DNA from: Candidatus Sulfotelmatobacter sp. | GTDB lineage: Bacteria > Acidobacteriota > Terriglobia > Terriglobales > Acidobacteriaceae | Direction: 5' to 3' | Assembly (NCBI GenBank): GCA_030041475.1 | Contig: JASHNU010000004.1 | Location: 1 to 64,000, forward strand | DNA: 64,000 nucleotides | In this document: one piece after another, positions 51,358 to 60,036 of the stretch | How positions within the stretch are numbered: the stretch's first letter is position 1 | Layout: every line of letters begins with the position of its first letter | The notes under the pieces: model-generated | What the model was told of the DNA's origin: nothing | Databases searched by the model: none | The model's input: only the letters and a program-made list of their open reading frames with translations | Program-made: the position numbers and the translations under genes

Positions 51358-51939
51358 TTATGTACTTGCCGGTGGAAGAACGTGCGGGTGCTCGCGCAGG
51401 CGATGCTGCACCAGAGCGACGTAATGCAGGGCAGAAATGATGGTGAACAAGAATGTCGCGCGGAGGAATACGGTGCGCGTGATCCAGATCCAGCGCTGAG
51501 GCTGGATCTCAAAGAGAAGCACGAAGAACACAGCGCTGATCTGGGAGAACGTGTTGGCTTTGCCGAAAATGCTGGGGCGGAAGTTTCTCAGGCCCGCAAT
51601 CGCAAAGAGCACGGCTGATGCAGCGAGGATCGAAATGTCTCGGCTGAAAACCAGGACTGTATATTTCCAGGGAATCTTGTGCAGTATGGAAAGCACAAGA
51701 AACATGCTGCTCAACAGAAGCTTGTCGGCAATGGGGTCGAGGTATTGCCCCAGCAAGGTTTGCTGATGGAGCGTGCGGGCGAGCAAGCCATCCAGCCCGT
51801 CACTGAATCCCGCAACCACGAACACAACCAGCGCCCACAGGTAACGGCCTTCGACGAGATGGATGACGATGAAGGGAACAAAAATCATCCGCAGCAGTGT
51901 GAGTTGATTGGGAGCGGTGAAGAACTCGGAAAGCTTCAA
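51358..51939 (-). CDS. pgsA: CDP-diacylglycerol-glycerol-3-phosphate 3-phosphatidyltransferase
   Basis: A 193-residue inner-membrane enzyme. The CDP-alcohol phosphotransferase motif DG-x2-AR-x8-G-x3-D-x3-D is complete (DGLDGLLARTLHQQTLLGQY, then LDPIADK). About five membrane helices. It makes phosphatidylglycerol phosphate, but other CDP-alcohol transferases cannot be excluded. The start is TTG, overlapping the stop of the upstream gene as TTGA, with GGAGG 7 nt before. Confidence 0.82.
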   Translation of the reverse strand: MKLSEFFTAPNQLTLLRMIFVPFIVIHLVEGRYLWALVVFVVAGFSDGLDGLLARTLHQQTLLGQYLDPIADKLLLSSMFLVLSILHKIPWKYTVLVFSRDISILAASAVLFAIAGLRNFRPSIFGKANTFSQISAVFFVLLFEIQPQRWIWITRTVFLRATFLFTIISALHYVALVQHRLREHPHVLPPAST

Positions 51940-52331
51940 GCGCTTTCCTCCGCGGCCTGCGATCGGGTGGTGCCGGGCTGATCTCTATTGCCCGGCGAGA
52001 GTGCGATCGAGGGCTCCAGCCCGGTACGAGTCAGAAAACGCTGCGCCAGCGACGGCAGAGTCCCATCGGGCAGATCGAGTTCCACGCGTTCGATGCGATG
52101 CATGGGGAAGAAGACGACCGCCGGGGTAAATGGCTCGCCGTCTTTCACCATTGCAGTGAAGTCTTCGAACGAGGCGAGCTCCGCCCCGCTCAGACTCAAA
52201 CCCTCGGGAGCAAGGGCGAGAATCATCCCCCAGAATTTCTCGCGCGGGTTGCCCAGAGTCGCGATGACGAGGGCGCCCGGTTGAAAGGGAGCGCGCACCG
52301 CCGCAGACGACGCCGATGAACTGCCGGTCAT
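51936..52331 (-). CDS. Conserved hypothetical protein upstream of pgsA
   Basis: A 131-residue soluble protein. The readable core is FQPGALVIATLGNPREKFWGMILALAPEGLSLSGAELASFEDF, then VVFFPMHRIERVELDLPDGTLPSLAQRFLTRTG, a compact beta-rich domain flanked by Ser/Ala-rich ends. Its sequence is reminiscent of small RNA- or nucleotide-binding folds, but I cannot name a family. It overlaps pgsA by 4 nt and is therefore translationally coupled to it. Start 52331 is preferred to 52415. Confidence 0.65.
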   Translation of the reverse strand: MTGSSSASSAAVRAPFQPGALVIATLGNPREKFWGMILALAPEGLSLSGAELASFEDFTAMVKDGEPFTPAVVFFPMHRIERVELDLPDGTLPSLAQRFLTRTGLEPSIALSPGNRDQPGTTRSQAAEESA

Positions 52332-52478
52332 TGAATTTCTTTCACAGAGTTTGTTTCCACGAGTTCGTTTCCACGCAACGATTGTCGCTGGGTCAAGCGC
52401 GCATTGCAACTCCACCGTTCGCTTGAGTGCTCTGCCACGCGCTTTACTTTTTGGCGAGCGCTTCTTACCTTATATCGG

Positions 52479-53144
52479 ATGCCATCTTATTTCAGTACTG
52501 ATCTGTTCCGTTTTCTCGCACGCCTCAAGCGCAACAACAAGCGTGACTGGTTCCTCGCCCACAAAGGCGAATATGAGGTGCAGGTGCGCCAGCCGGCCCT
52601 GCGTTTTATCGCCGACTTCGCCGCCCCGTTGTACGACATTTCGCCTTATCTGGTGGCCGATCCGCGCCCGTCGCGTGGTTCTCTGTTTCGCATTTACCGC
52701 GACACGCGTTTCTCTCACGACAAGCGGCCCTATAAGACGCACGTCGCCATGCGCTTTTCGCACAAGGGTAAGAATGTGCACTCCCCGGGCTTCTATTTTC
52801 ATCTTGAGCCCGGAGGCTGTTTTGCAGCCTGCGGCCTATGGCATCCTGAGCCGCCAATGTTGCTGAAGGTTCGCAGCGCGATCGTCTCGCGCCCCGAGGA
52901 ATGGCGGCGCGTTCGGAAGCTGCTCAACTGGGATGACGCCAGCAGGCTCAGCCGCCCTCCCCGCGGATTTCCCTGCGATCACGAGTTCGTAAACGACCTG
53001 AAGCTGCGCGATCTCGGGACGACGATAGAGTTCACAGAAGCGCAGGTCTGCAGTCCAAAATTTATGGCTGCATTCACCACGGCCTGCCGCAAGATGTCTC
53101 CGCTGGCGATTTTTCTAAGCAGGGCTGTTGGATTGCAGTTCTAA
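52479..53144 (+). CDS. DUF2461-family protein
   Basis: A 221-residue protein with the DUF2461 pattern: FSTDLFRFLARLKRNNKRDWFLAHKGEYE, FRIYRDTRFSHDKRPYKTHVAMRFSH, GFYFHLEPGGCFAACGLWHP. The function of the family is unknown. ATG 52479 begins the conserved part; the frame continues upstream without features. It is 30 nt before the amidohydrolase gene. Confidence 0.85.
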   Translation: MPSYFSTDLFRFLARLKRNNKRDWFLAHKGEYEVQVRQPALRFIADFAAPLYDISPYLVADPRPSRGSLFRIYRDTRFSHDKRPYKTHVAMRFSHKGKNVHSPGFYFHLEPGGCFAACGLWHPEPPMLLKVRSAIVSRPEEWRRVRKLLNWDDASRLSRPPRGFPCDHEFVNDLKLRDLGTTIEFTEAQVCSPKFMAAFTTACRKMSPLAIFLSRAVGLQF

Positions 53145-53174
53145 AGCCGGGCAAGGCGCAAAGGAGCAGCGATC

Positions 53175-54449
53175 ATGAGAATTGTAAAAATCCTTCCGTG
53201 CATCGTGGGCGTCATCGGTGTTTACGTGCTGACGCCGCACACTGTCGCACAAGTGCCGGCGGCAAGCCAACGCATCGTAATCGCGGCGAGTGCGGTCCTC
53301 GACGGCAAAGGAGGTGTGTTGCACAACACACGCATCGTCGTCGAGGGTGCAAAGATCGTCGCGATCGATCCCAAGGCCAGGCCCGTAGACTACGACCTGC
53401 ATGGCCTGACCGTGCTTCCCGGCTGGATTGACGCGCATGCCCACATCACGTGGCAGTTTGGCAAGGACGGGAAGAATGTCGGCATGGGAGAGACCACGCA
53501 GGAAGCGGCCTATCAGTCGGCGTCAAATGCATGGGTCACGCTGATGGCGGGCTTCACCACCATCCAGAGTCCGGGCTCGCCCAATGACATCCCGCTGCGG
53601 GACGATATCGCAAAGGGAAAACTTCCCGGGCCGCGCATCTTGACTGCAGCAGAACCGCTTGTGGGTCGCGGCGACGCGACCGGCACACCCGATGAACTCC
53701 GAGCCTATGTGCGCAAGCAAAAAGAGGCTGGCGCCGACCTCATAAAAATCTTCGCGTCGCAGTCGATCCGCCAGGGCGGAGGAATGACTCTTTCGCAGGA
53801 ACAATTGAACGCCGTCTGTGACGAGGCCAAGAAACAGGGACTGCGCACCCTGGTGCATGCTTACAAAGACGCCGTGCGCGCTGCTACTCTTGCGGGCTGC
53901 ACCGAAATCGAGCATGGCACGCTGGCCACGGACGACGACCTGAAATTGATGGCGGAGAAGGGCACGTATCTGGACCCACAGGCAGGACTCGTCATCGAGA
54001 ATTATTTGGCCAACCGGGACAAATATATTGGCACGCCCGGCTACACCGAGGAAGGCTTCGCGGCGATGGAGAAGATTTTGCCCATGAATCACGACATCGT
54101 GCGACGCGCGGCGAAAACTCCCGGAGTGAAGATGGTTTTCGGCACCGATGCAGTGGCGGGCGCGCATGGGCGCAACGCCGAGGAGTTTATTGACCGCGTC
54201 CGCGACTGCGGAGTGGACCCAATGGCTGCCATGGTCTCGGCCAACTCGCTTGGAGCCGAAGCGATGGGCCTGGGCGATCAAATCGGGTCGATCGCGCCGG
54301 GGTTGCAGGCCGACATCATTGCACTCGATGGAGATCCGTTGAAGGACATCACCGCCGTTCGCCGGGTTGTGTTTGTGATGAAGGGCGGCGTGGTCTACAA
54401 GAATGCCGCCCGCAATGCGATTCCGCGTTATGCCGGCGTCGAGCCGTAA
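53175..54449 (+). CDS. Secreted amidohydrolase (imidazolonepropionase-like)
   Basis: A 424-residue metal-dependent hydrolase with signal peptide MRIVKILPCIVGVIGVYVLTPHTVAQ. Metal ligands: HAH in PGWIDAHAHITW (about 84-91), Lys in GADLIKIFAS, His in LVHAYKDA and IEHGT, Asp in FGTDAVAGAHG. Such enzymes are probably Xaa-Pro or cyclic-imide/peptide hydrolases in the periplasm; the substrate is not known. AAGGAG precedes ATG. No operon partner is evident beyond the DUF2461 gene. Confidence 0.85.
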   Translation: MRIVKILPCIVGVIGVYVLTPHTVAQVPAASQRIVIAASAVLDGKGGVLHNTRIVVEGAKIVAIDPKARPVDYDLHGLTVLPGWIDAHAHITWQFGKDGKNVGMGETTQEAAYQSASNAWVTLMAGFTTIQSPGSPNDIPLRDDIAKGKLPGPRILTAAEPLVGRGDATGTPDELRAYVRKQKEAGADLIKIFASQSIRQGGGMTLSQEQLNAVCDEAKKQGLRTLVHAYKDAVRAATLAGCTEIEHGTLATDDDLKLMAEKGTYLDPQAGLVIENYLANRDKYIGTPGYTEEGFAAMEKILPMNHDIVRRAAKTPGVKMVFGTDAVAGAHGRNAEEFIDRVRDCGVDPMAAMVSANSLGAEAMGLGDQIGSIAPGLQADIIALDGDPLKDITAVRRVVFVMKGGVVYKNAARNAIPRYAGVEP

Positions 54450-54479
54450 AAGTGCACGCACTCGGAATCGGCCACAGGC

Positions 54480-55409
54480 TCAGCGCCGGGACTTCGCCGG
54501 CACCTTGCCTTCCTTCAGGAACGTTCCTTCCTGCAGCTCCGTGAAGGCGTGCTGCAGTTCTGCCTGTGTGTTCATCACGATGGGGCCGTACCAGGCGACG
54601 GGCTCCTCCAGCGGTTTTCCCGAAACCAGCAGAAATCGGATTCCATCGTCTCCGGCCTGAACGGTGACTTCGTCGCCTCGATCAAAAAGAATCAGCGAGC
54701 GGTTGTCGGCTTCGACGGGCGGGGCGGTGTCCAGCCATTTCACCGCCTCGGTCGGCACGGCGAGTGGAGCCGATGCGTTGCAGAACTTTCCGCTGCCAGA
54801 AAAAACGTAGGCAAACGCGTGACGAACCGTTTCCACAGGCAGTGTTTTTCGCTTGCCCGGGGCGACGGACACGTCGAGATACATCGGATCGGCGGCAACT
54901 CCCTGCACGGGGCCAGTCTTTCCCCAGAAATTTCCGCAGACCACCCGCACGTGCGTGCCATCGTCATCGGTGATTTCAGGAATCTCGCCGGACTTCACTT
55001 CCTGATAACGCGGAGCGGTCATCTTCAGCGCGGATGGCAGATTCCCCCACAACTGAAATCCGTGCATCCGTCCTGTGCCGTCACCTTTCGGCATTTCCTG
55101 ATGGATAATGCCGCTGCCGGCGGTCATCCACTGCACATCGCCCGGCCCGATGACGCCGGCGTTCCCGATGCTGTCGCCATGAGCCACTGTGCCGGTCAGC
55201 ACGTAGGTGATCGTCTCGATGCCGCGATGCGGATGCCAGGGAAATCCGGCAAGGTAGTCCTCGGGAACGTCGTTGCGGAAGTCGTCGAGCAACAGAAACG
55301 GGTCAAAATCCTTTGTGTTTCCAAATCCGAAGGCGCGGCGAAGATGGACGCCGGCGCCCTCCAGCGTGGGTTTGGATTTAATAACGCGTTTAATCGGCCG
55401 GATGGACAT
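54480..55409 (-). CDS. Pirin-family protein
   Basis: A 309-residue bicupin. The N-terminal cupin holds the metal site: FPWHPHRGIETITYVLTG (two His), AHGDSIGN, and GSGIIHQEMP (His, Glu). The C-terminal pirin domain includes AYVFSGSGKFCN and RFLLVSGKPLEEPVAWYGPIVMNT. Bacterial pirins have been linked to redox sensing and quercetinase activity. CAGGAG precedes start 55409. It lies 29 nt downstream of egtD on the same strand, so it may belong to the ergothioneine operon. Confidence 0.9.
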   Translation of the reverse strand: MSIRPIKRVIKSKPTLEGAGVHLRRAFGFGNTKDFDPFLLLDDFRNDVPEDYLAGFPWHPHRGIETITYVLTGTVAHGDSIGNAGVIGPGDVQWMTAGSGIIHQEMPKGDGTGRMHGFQLWGNLPSALKMTAPRYQEVKSGEIPEITDDDGTHVRVVCGNFWGKTGPVQGVAADPMYLDVSVAPGKRKTLPVETVRHAFAYVFSGSGKFCNASAPLAVPTEAVKWLDTAPPVEADNRSLILFDRGDEVTVQAGDDGIRFLLVSGKPLEEPVAWYGPIVMNTQAELQHAFTELQEGTFLKEGKVPAKSRR

Positions 55410-55438
55410 ATGAGTCTCCTGGGACAAGACTTCGAGTG

Positions 55439-56407
55439 CTATTCCGCGATAAGCAGGCTCTCGGCAAAAGGCCACTGCTCATCGATCCACTGAGCATCGC
55501 AGCGGAACCCCGCATCGCGTGCGGTCAGAAATATTTCATCCGCGGAATATTTGTGGCTGCTCTCGGTCCAGATTGTTTCTCCCTGAAGAAAGTCGACAAC
55601 GATTTCTGCGGCCGGAATAGTCACGGTCTGCCGCTGCAGGGAACGCAAATGCATCTCGACGCAACGCCCGTCCTGGCTGATCTTTGCCTGATGGGCAAAC
55701 TGACCAAGGTCGAAGTCGGCATCCAATTCGCGATTGATGCGCACCAGCAGGTTCAAGTCAAACGCGGCGGTCACGCCGAGTTCATCGTCATAGGCGTGGA
55801 GCAGTTGCGTATTGGATTTTTCCAGATCCGTGCCCAGAAGCAACGAATCGCCGGACTCAAGAATCTGGCGAACTTCCGCCAGGAACTTCACTCCTGCCAG
55901 CCGATCAAAATTTCCGATTGTGCTTCCCAGAAACAAGACTAGCAGATGTTGGCCGGCCTTGCGCTGCGCCGCGACCTCCAGCAAGCCGTCGAGATACTCG
56001 CGCTCGAAACCCACGATGCTGATCGAATCTATGTCACCAAGTTCGCGCTCGCACTTGGCCAGAGCCAAACGAGAAATTTCGACCGGATAATAAAAAGTAC
56101 GCTGGCGCCGGCAAAGCGCTTCCAGCAACCAGCGCGTTTTCCGGCCGCTGCCGCTGCCCAGTTCGGCGACCGCAACTGGCCCTGCCAGAAGATCGACGAT
56201 CTCGTGGGAGTAGCGCCGTAGCAACCGCTCATCGGCACGCGTCAGGCCGTACTCGGGCAGATGGCTGATCACTTCGAAAAGCGCCGAGCCCACGTCGTCG
56301 TAGAGATATTTGCAGGGAAGTTGCTTCTGTCCCTCCCGCGTAAGCCCGGCACGCACGTCGGACGCAAACTCGTAGGTGGCATCGGTGGTAATGGCGTGGA
56401 CGAGCAT
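55439..56407 (-). CDS. egtD: L-histidine N-alpha-methyltransferase EgtD
   Basis: A 322-residue SAM-dependent enzyme that makes hercynine, the first step of ergothioneine synthesis. LPCKYLYDDVGSALFEVISHLPEYGLTRAD is the family-specific start; AELGSGSGRKTRWLLEAL is the SAM loop; LLVLFLGSTIGNF follows; and FHL/LVRINRELDADFDL is the histidine-binding region. AAAGGAG precedes ATG. egtB is 23 nt upstream on the same strand. Confidence 0.92.
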   Translation of the reverse strand: MLVHAITTDATYEFASDVRAGLTREGQKQLPCKYLYDDVGSALFEVISHLPEYGLTRADERLLRRYSHEIVDLLAGPVAVAELGSGSGRKTRWLLEALCRRQRTFYYPVEISRLALAKCERELGDIDSISIVGFEREYLDGLLEVAAQRKAGQHLLVLFLGSTIGNFDRLAGVKFLAEVRQILESGDSLLLGTDLEKSNTQLLHAYDDELGVTAAFDLNLLVRINRELDADFDLGQFAHQAKISQDGRCVEMHLRSLQRQTVTIPAAEIVVDFLQGETIWTESSHKYSADEIFLTARDAGFRCDAQWIDEQWPFAESLLIAE

Positions 56408-56430
56408 ACTTTCTCCTTTAAGGGTCTGCT

Positions 56431-57768
56431 TCAGCGATTCACGCAGCGGAAGCCGGCATACACGTACTGGTAGTGGGGCTGAAACCAGTTGCGAAATGTC
56501 GGCCGCAGCATGCAGGTGGATGTGCGCGCTGATCCGCCTTTCATGACGAAGTGGCGGCCGTCAAAAAAGTCCGCTGAGTATCCGCGATAGAAAGGGAACG
56601 GCTGAAATCCGGGAAAGGACGAAAAAACCGAAGATGTCCATTCCCATCCGTTGCCCAGCATGCCGCTGACGCCGAACGCGGAGTCGCCAGCGGGAAATGC
56701 GCTCACTGCCTGCGGATCCCACGAGTTGAAGTCAAAGTTACCGAAGCGCGAAGCCAACGCTGCGCTGCCCCATGGGTAGGTTCGTCCGTCCCCGTCACCT
56801 TCGTTCGCGGATCCATATGCGGCTCGGTGCCACTCTTCTTCGGTCGGAAGCGACCTGCCAGTCCACCGTGCATAGGCCGATGCCTCGGCGTGACTCACGT
56901 AAACCGGCCAGTCCAAGGGCAACGGAATTCCCTCAAACATCGCGCGGTAAAACCACCGGTCTCCTATCTTGTTCCAGAACACAGGATGCGTGATTCCGCA
57001 TTCTGTTCTCCATTTCCAGTCAGGTTCGTTCCAGAGCGTGCGCGCATCGTAGCCGCCGGCGCGGATGAATTCGAGATACTGCCGGTTCGTCACCATGTAT
57101 CGATCGATTTCGAACGCGGGCACGGCAATTTCGTACGATTCGAATTCGTTGTCCCACCCGAACGCGCTGTTGTCCCGCGACAGTCCAAGCTTCGCTATGC
57201 CAGCCGGAATTTGAGCCATCCGCGGTGTCACCGGCGGAGTCGCCGCCGACGCAGAGCTTGATTGCGGGACCTTCTTGTCGAAGGACAACTGATGGAGCAT
57301 GTAGGCCAAAGTCTCGAGATGCATGAGACGATGCTCAACCGCGACATTGAGCAAAATGGCGAGGGGAAAGCCCTTCGCGTCGCCGGTTGGCGGGGTGTCG
57401 TGGTCAAGTTTGGCATCGAGAGTGGACCGGACCTCACCGACGTAATCGCGCACAGAATCAACTGCGGGCCAGTCTTTCGGCTGGTCGGTGGGCAATCCTC
57501 TGCCGACCGGATCAATGCCGAAGGCAAACAGCCGGTCAAATTCAGGATGGAAACTCTTTTCGCCCAGGACGTTCGCGTGCAGAAGATTCCAGTCGAAGGC
57601 CTCCAGGTGCCCAACATAAAAAATGATGCGATGCCGCTCCGGAATCGGCCGGTCGTACAGCGCAGCCGGGCGCACTAACTTGAATAACGCATCGCTTCGC
57701 TCTCGTGCGTCGAGGAGCCGCTGCAACAGTTGCTGCCTGATTGTCAGATCTTCCTGCACAGCGATCAT
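56431..57768 (-). CDS. egtB: Ergothioneine-type sulfoxide synthase EgtB
   Basis: A 445-residue non-haem iron enzyme that joins a thiol to hercynine with O2. The DinB-like N-terminal domain supplies His54 (FYVGHLEAFDW) and His146/His150 (EHRLMHLETLAYML); the C-terminal FGE-type domain runs to WEWTSSVFSSFPGFQP and YQYVYAGFRCVNR. ATG 57768 with GGGGGA upstream is preferred to GTG 57780. Thiol donor (cysteine or gamma-glutamylcysteine) cannot be read directly; absence of egtA and egtC nearby favours cysteine. Confidence 0.9.
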   Translation of the reverse strand: MIAVQEDLTIRQQLLQRLLDARERSDALFKLVRPAALYDRPIPERHRIIFYVGHLEAFDWNLLHANVLGEKSFHPEFDRLFAFGIDPVGRGLPTDQPKDWPAVDSVRDYVGEVRSTLDAKLDHDTPPTGDAKGFPLAILLNVAVEHRLMHLETLAYMLHQLSFDKKVPQSSSASAATPPVTPRMAQIPAGIAKLGLSRDNSAFGWDNEFESYEIAVPAFEIDRYMVTNRQYLEFIRAGGYDARTLWNEPDWKWRTECGITHPVFWNKIGDRWFYRAMFEGIPLPLDWPVYVSHAEASAYARWTGRSLPTEEEWHRAAYGSANEGDGDGRTYPWGSAALASRFGNFDFNSWDPQAVSAFPAGDSAFGVSGMLGNGWEWTSSVFSSFPGFQPFPFYRGYSADFFDGRHFVMKGGSARTSTCMLRPTFRNWFQPHYQYVYAGFRCVNR

Positions 57769-57808
57769 TTGGTCCCCCACGTCATCCCCTCAATTTGCCC
57801 GCAGTGGC

Positions 57809-58108
57809 TCAGGCTCCGCGTTCGACCGGCACGAAGCCTTCAGGCCGCAACTCACCCGGTTCAAGCTGGTCCACGTAGCACCACACCCAGGCTTCTCCCG
57901 GCTCGACCGAGCGCATCAGCGGATGCTTTGTATGATGAAAATGCTTGGTCGCGTGCTTGTTCTTCGACGAATCACAGCAGCCGACATGGCCACATTCCAG
58001 GCACATTCGCAGATGAACCCAGGTGTCGCCGGTTTTGACGCAGTCCTCGCAAAAGTGTTTGTCGGTGCTGGTGAATTTGATCTGATTCAGATGCTTGCAT
58101 AGAGCCAT
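57809..58108 (-). CDS. UBP-type zinc-finger protein
   Basis: A 99-residue protein that is essentially one zf-UBP domain: CKHLNQIKFTSTDKHFCEDCVK, MCLECGHVGCCDSSKNKHATKHFHHTKHPLMRSV, WVWCYVD. The Cys/His set could bind three zinc ions. In eukaryotes this fold binds ubiquitin C-termini; bacterial versions are often fused or adjacent to thioredoxin-reductase-like flavoproteins, as here (next gene upstream ends 53 nt away). GGAGG precedes the ATG. Confidence 0.88.
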   Translation of the reverse strand: MALCKHLNQIKFTSTDKHFCEDCVKTGDTWVHLRMCLECGHVGCCDSSKNKHATKHFHHTKHPLMRSVEPGEAWVWCYVDQLEPGELRPEGFVPVERGA

Positions 58109-58160
58109 GATTCGCCTCCGCACAAACGGTTTGTTCGTCACTCGCAACTGCGCGCGAGCT

Positions 58161-59843
58161 TCACAGCTCCGCTAGAGTGCGATGCACCAGGTGAACCGAG
58201 ATGGCGCCCTCGCCCACCGCGGACGCCACGCGCTTAACATTCCCCGCCCGAACATCTCCGACAGCAAAGACTCCCGGAAGGCTGGTCTCAAGCATCTGCG
58301 GAGCCCGCGACAACGGCCAGGCAATGGCGCCGTCGGAGCCTCGCAAAGGATCGAGATCGCGCCCGGTCAGGATGAAACCCTTGTCGTCCATGGCTACACA
58401 TCCGCGCAGCCATTCGGTTCTAGGCGATGCTCCGGCCATGATGAACAAGTGGCGAATTTCGTGCGCTGAAGTTTGGCCGGTGACCTTGTCGCGCCAGGAG
58501 ACGCATTCAAGGTGCGTGTTTCCATCCAAACTAACGATCTCGGTGTTGCAGCGCAGATCAATCGCCGGATTCTCCGCAATTCGCTGGATCAGATAACGGG
58601 ACATGCTATCGGCCAGCCCGCTGGAGCGTACAAGCATGTGGACTTTGCTGGCACTCTGCGACAAGTAAACTGCAGCCTGCCCGGCGGAGTTCCCGCCGCC
58701 GACCACGATGACTTCTTCATCCCCACACAGCTGGGCTTCAATGTAGGTTGCGCCGTAGTAAACACCCTGGCCTTCGAACTGTTTGAGATTAACGATTGGC
58801 GGCTTGTTGTACTGGGCGCCGGTGGCGATGACGATGGCCCGTGTCGCCAGTTCGCTGCCGTCATCGAGGATCACCTTGTAGGGGCGGACGTCGCAATTCA
58901 ACCGGGCGACGCTGTGAGCGATCATCATGCGCGCGCCAAATTTCTGCGCCTGCGTGACCGCGCGTGACGCCAACTCGAAGCCGGACACGCCGGTTGGGAA
59001 GCCGAGATAGTTTTCGATCTTGGAACTTGACCCGGCCTGCCCGCCGGGTGCCTCTGTTTCAATCACCAGAGCGTCAAGGCCCTCGGAAGCAGCGTAAACA
59101 GCTGCTGCCAGCCCCGAAGGACCTGCGCCCACGATGATCAAATCGCGAACGTGCGAGTTGTCGAGACTGGCGTTCAAGCCAATACAATCCGCCAGTTTTT
59201 GCGGAGAGGGGCTGCGCAGGACGAGTCCAGTGGCGTTACAAATCACGACCGGAATCTCTTCCACCTTCACTGCAAACCGATCAAGAAGCTCCTGCGACAT
59301 CTTGTCCGTGTCAAGGTCGACATACGTGTAGGGGTACGCGTTACGGCTGAGGAATTCGCGTAAACGCAATGTGGAAGCCGAATGCCGTGACCCCATCAGA
59401 ATCATGTTCCCCAGGTGATTGGTGATGAGAGCGAGGCGGCGCAGAATAAACGCGCGCATGACGATCTCGCTCAACTCCGCGTCCCTGGCGATGAGCGCGC
59501 GCAGGCCTTCGGTGCTCAATGCGAGAACTTCGCCGGACCTCGTGATGCGCCCAAGGACTAAGCACCGCTGCCCGGAGATCATGCTGAGTTCACCGGTAAA
59601 TCCCGCGGCGTGATGCGTGGTGATGAGCTTCTCGCCGTCGATTGCTGGCTGAACGATCTCCAATTCGCCCGACAGCAGAACAAAGAATGGGACATTCATG
59701 TCCCCCGGTCGAAACAAAATATCGCCCGACTCGACTCGGCGATGCACGCTGCCTATGCGGATGCGATCGATCTGGGCAGGAGTCAGATCCGGGAAAATCT
59801 GAGTTCGAGAATCCAGCGCACTTGGTATGGGAAAGGTGGACAT
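58161..59843 (-). CDS. cNMP-binding thioredoxin-reductase-like flavoprotein without CxxC
   Basis: A 560-residue three-part protein. Residues 15-130: cyclic-nucleotide-binding domain with GELSMISGQRCLV, the phosphate cassette keeping Glu and Arg93. Residues 150-222: thioredoxin/glutaredoxin-like domain without a CxxC. Residues 233-560: thioredoxin-reductase fold with FAD motif GAGPSG (239-244), NADPH motif GGGNSA (382-387) and FAVGD (526-530). The redox pair CATC of true reductases is replaced by GATY (364-367), so disulfide reduction by the usual route is not expected. Possible regulation by cAMP or similar. It lies upstream of the UBP zinc finger gene, probably in one transcript. Confidence 0.88.
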   Translation of the reverse strand: MSTFPIPSALDSRTQIFPDLTPAQIDRIRIGSVHRRVESGDILFRPGDMNVPFFVLLSGELEIVQPAIDGEKLITTHHAAGFTGELSMISGQRCLVLGRITRSGEVLALSTEGLRALIARDAELSEIVMRAFILRRLALITNHLGNMILMGSRHSASTLRLREFLSRNAYPYTYVDLDTDKMSQELLDRFAVKVEEIPVVICNATGLVLRSPSPQKLADCIGLNASLDNSHVRDLIIVGAGPSGLAAAVYAASEGLDALVIETEAPGGQAGSSSKIENYLGFPTGVSGFELASRAVTQAQKFGARMMIAHSVARLNCDVRPYKVILDDGSELATRAIVIATGAQYNKPPIVNLKQFEGQGVYYGATYIEAQLCGDEEVIVVGGGNSAGQAAVYLSQSASKVHMLVRSSGLADSMSRYLIQRIAENPAIDLRCNTEIVSLDGNTHLECVSWRDKVTGQTSAHEIRHLFIMAGASPRTEWLRGCVAMDDKGFILTGRDLDPLRGSDGAIAWPLSRAPQMLETSLPGVFAVGDVRAGNVKRVASAVGEGAISVHLVHRTLAEL

Positions 59844-60036
59844 CGACCTGCCTAAAGATGACTAGATGTTTTTCGCGATCAGAAGATTCAAGCCGCGAGA
59901 AGAAGACCAGGCGGCGGCTTACCCCAGAAAAAGTGGCCACAGCAAAATAAACCAAGTTGCCGCTGGATTTCCAGTCTTTGTATCATAGGCGGCTACCCAG
60001 AATTCCTCGCCAAACCTACTCACCCGGGAGGGCACC

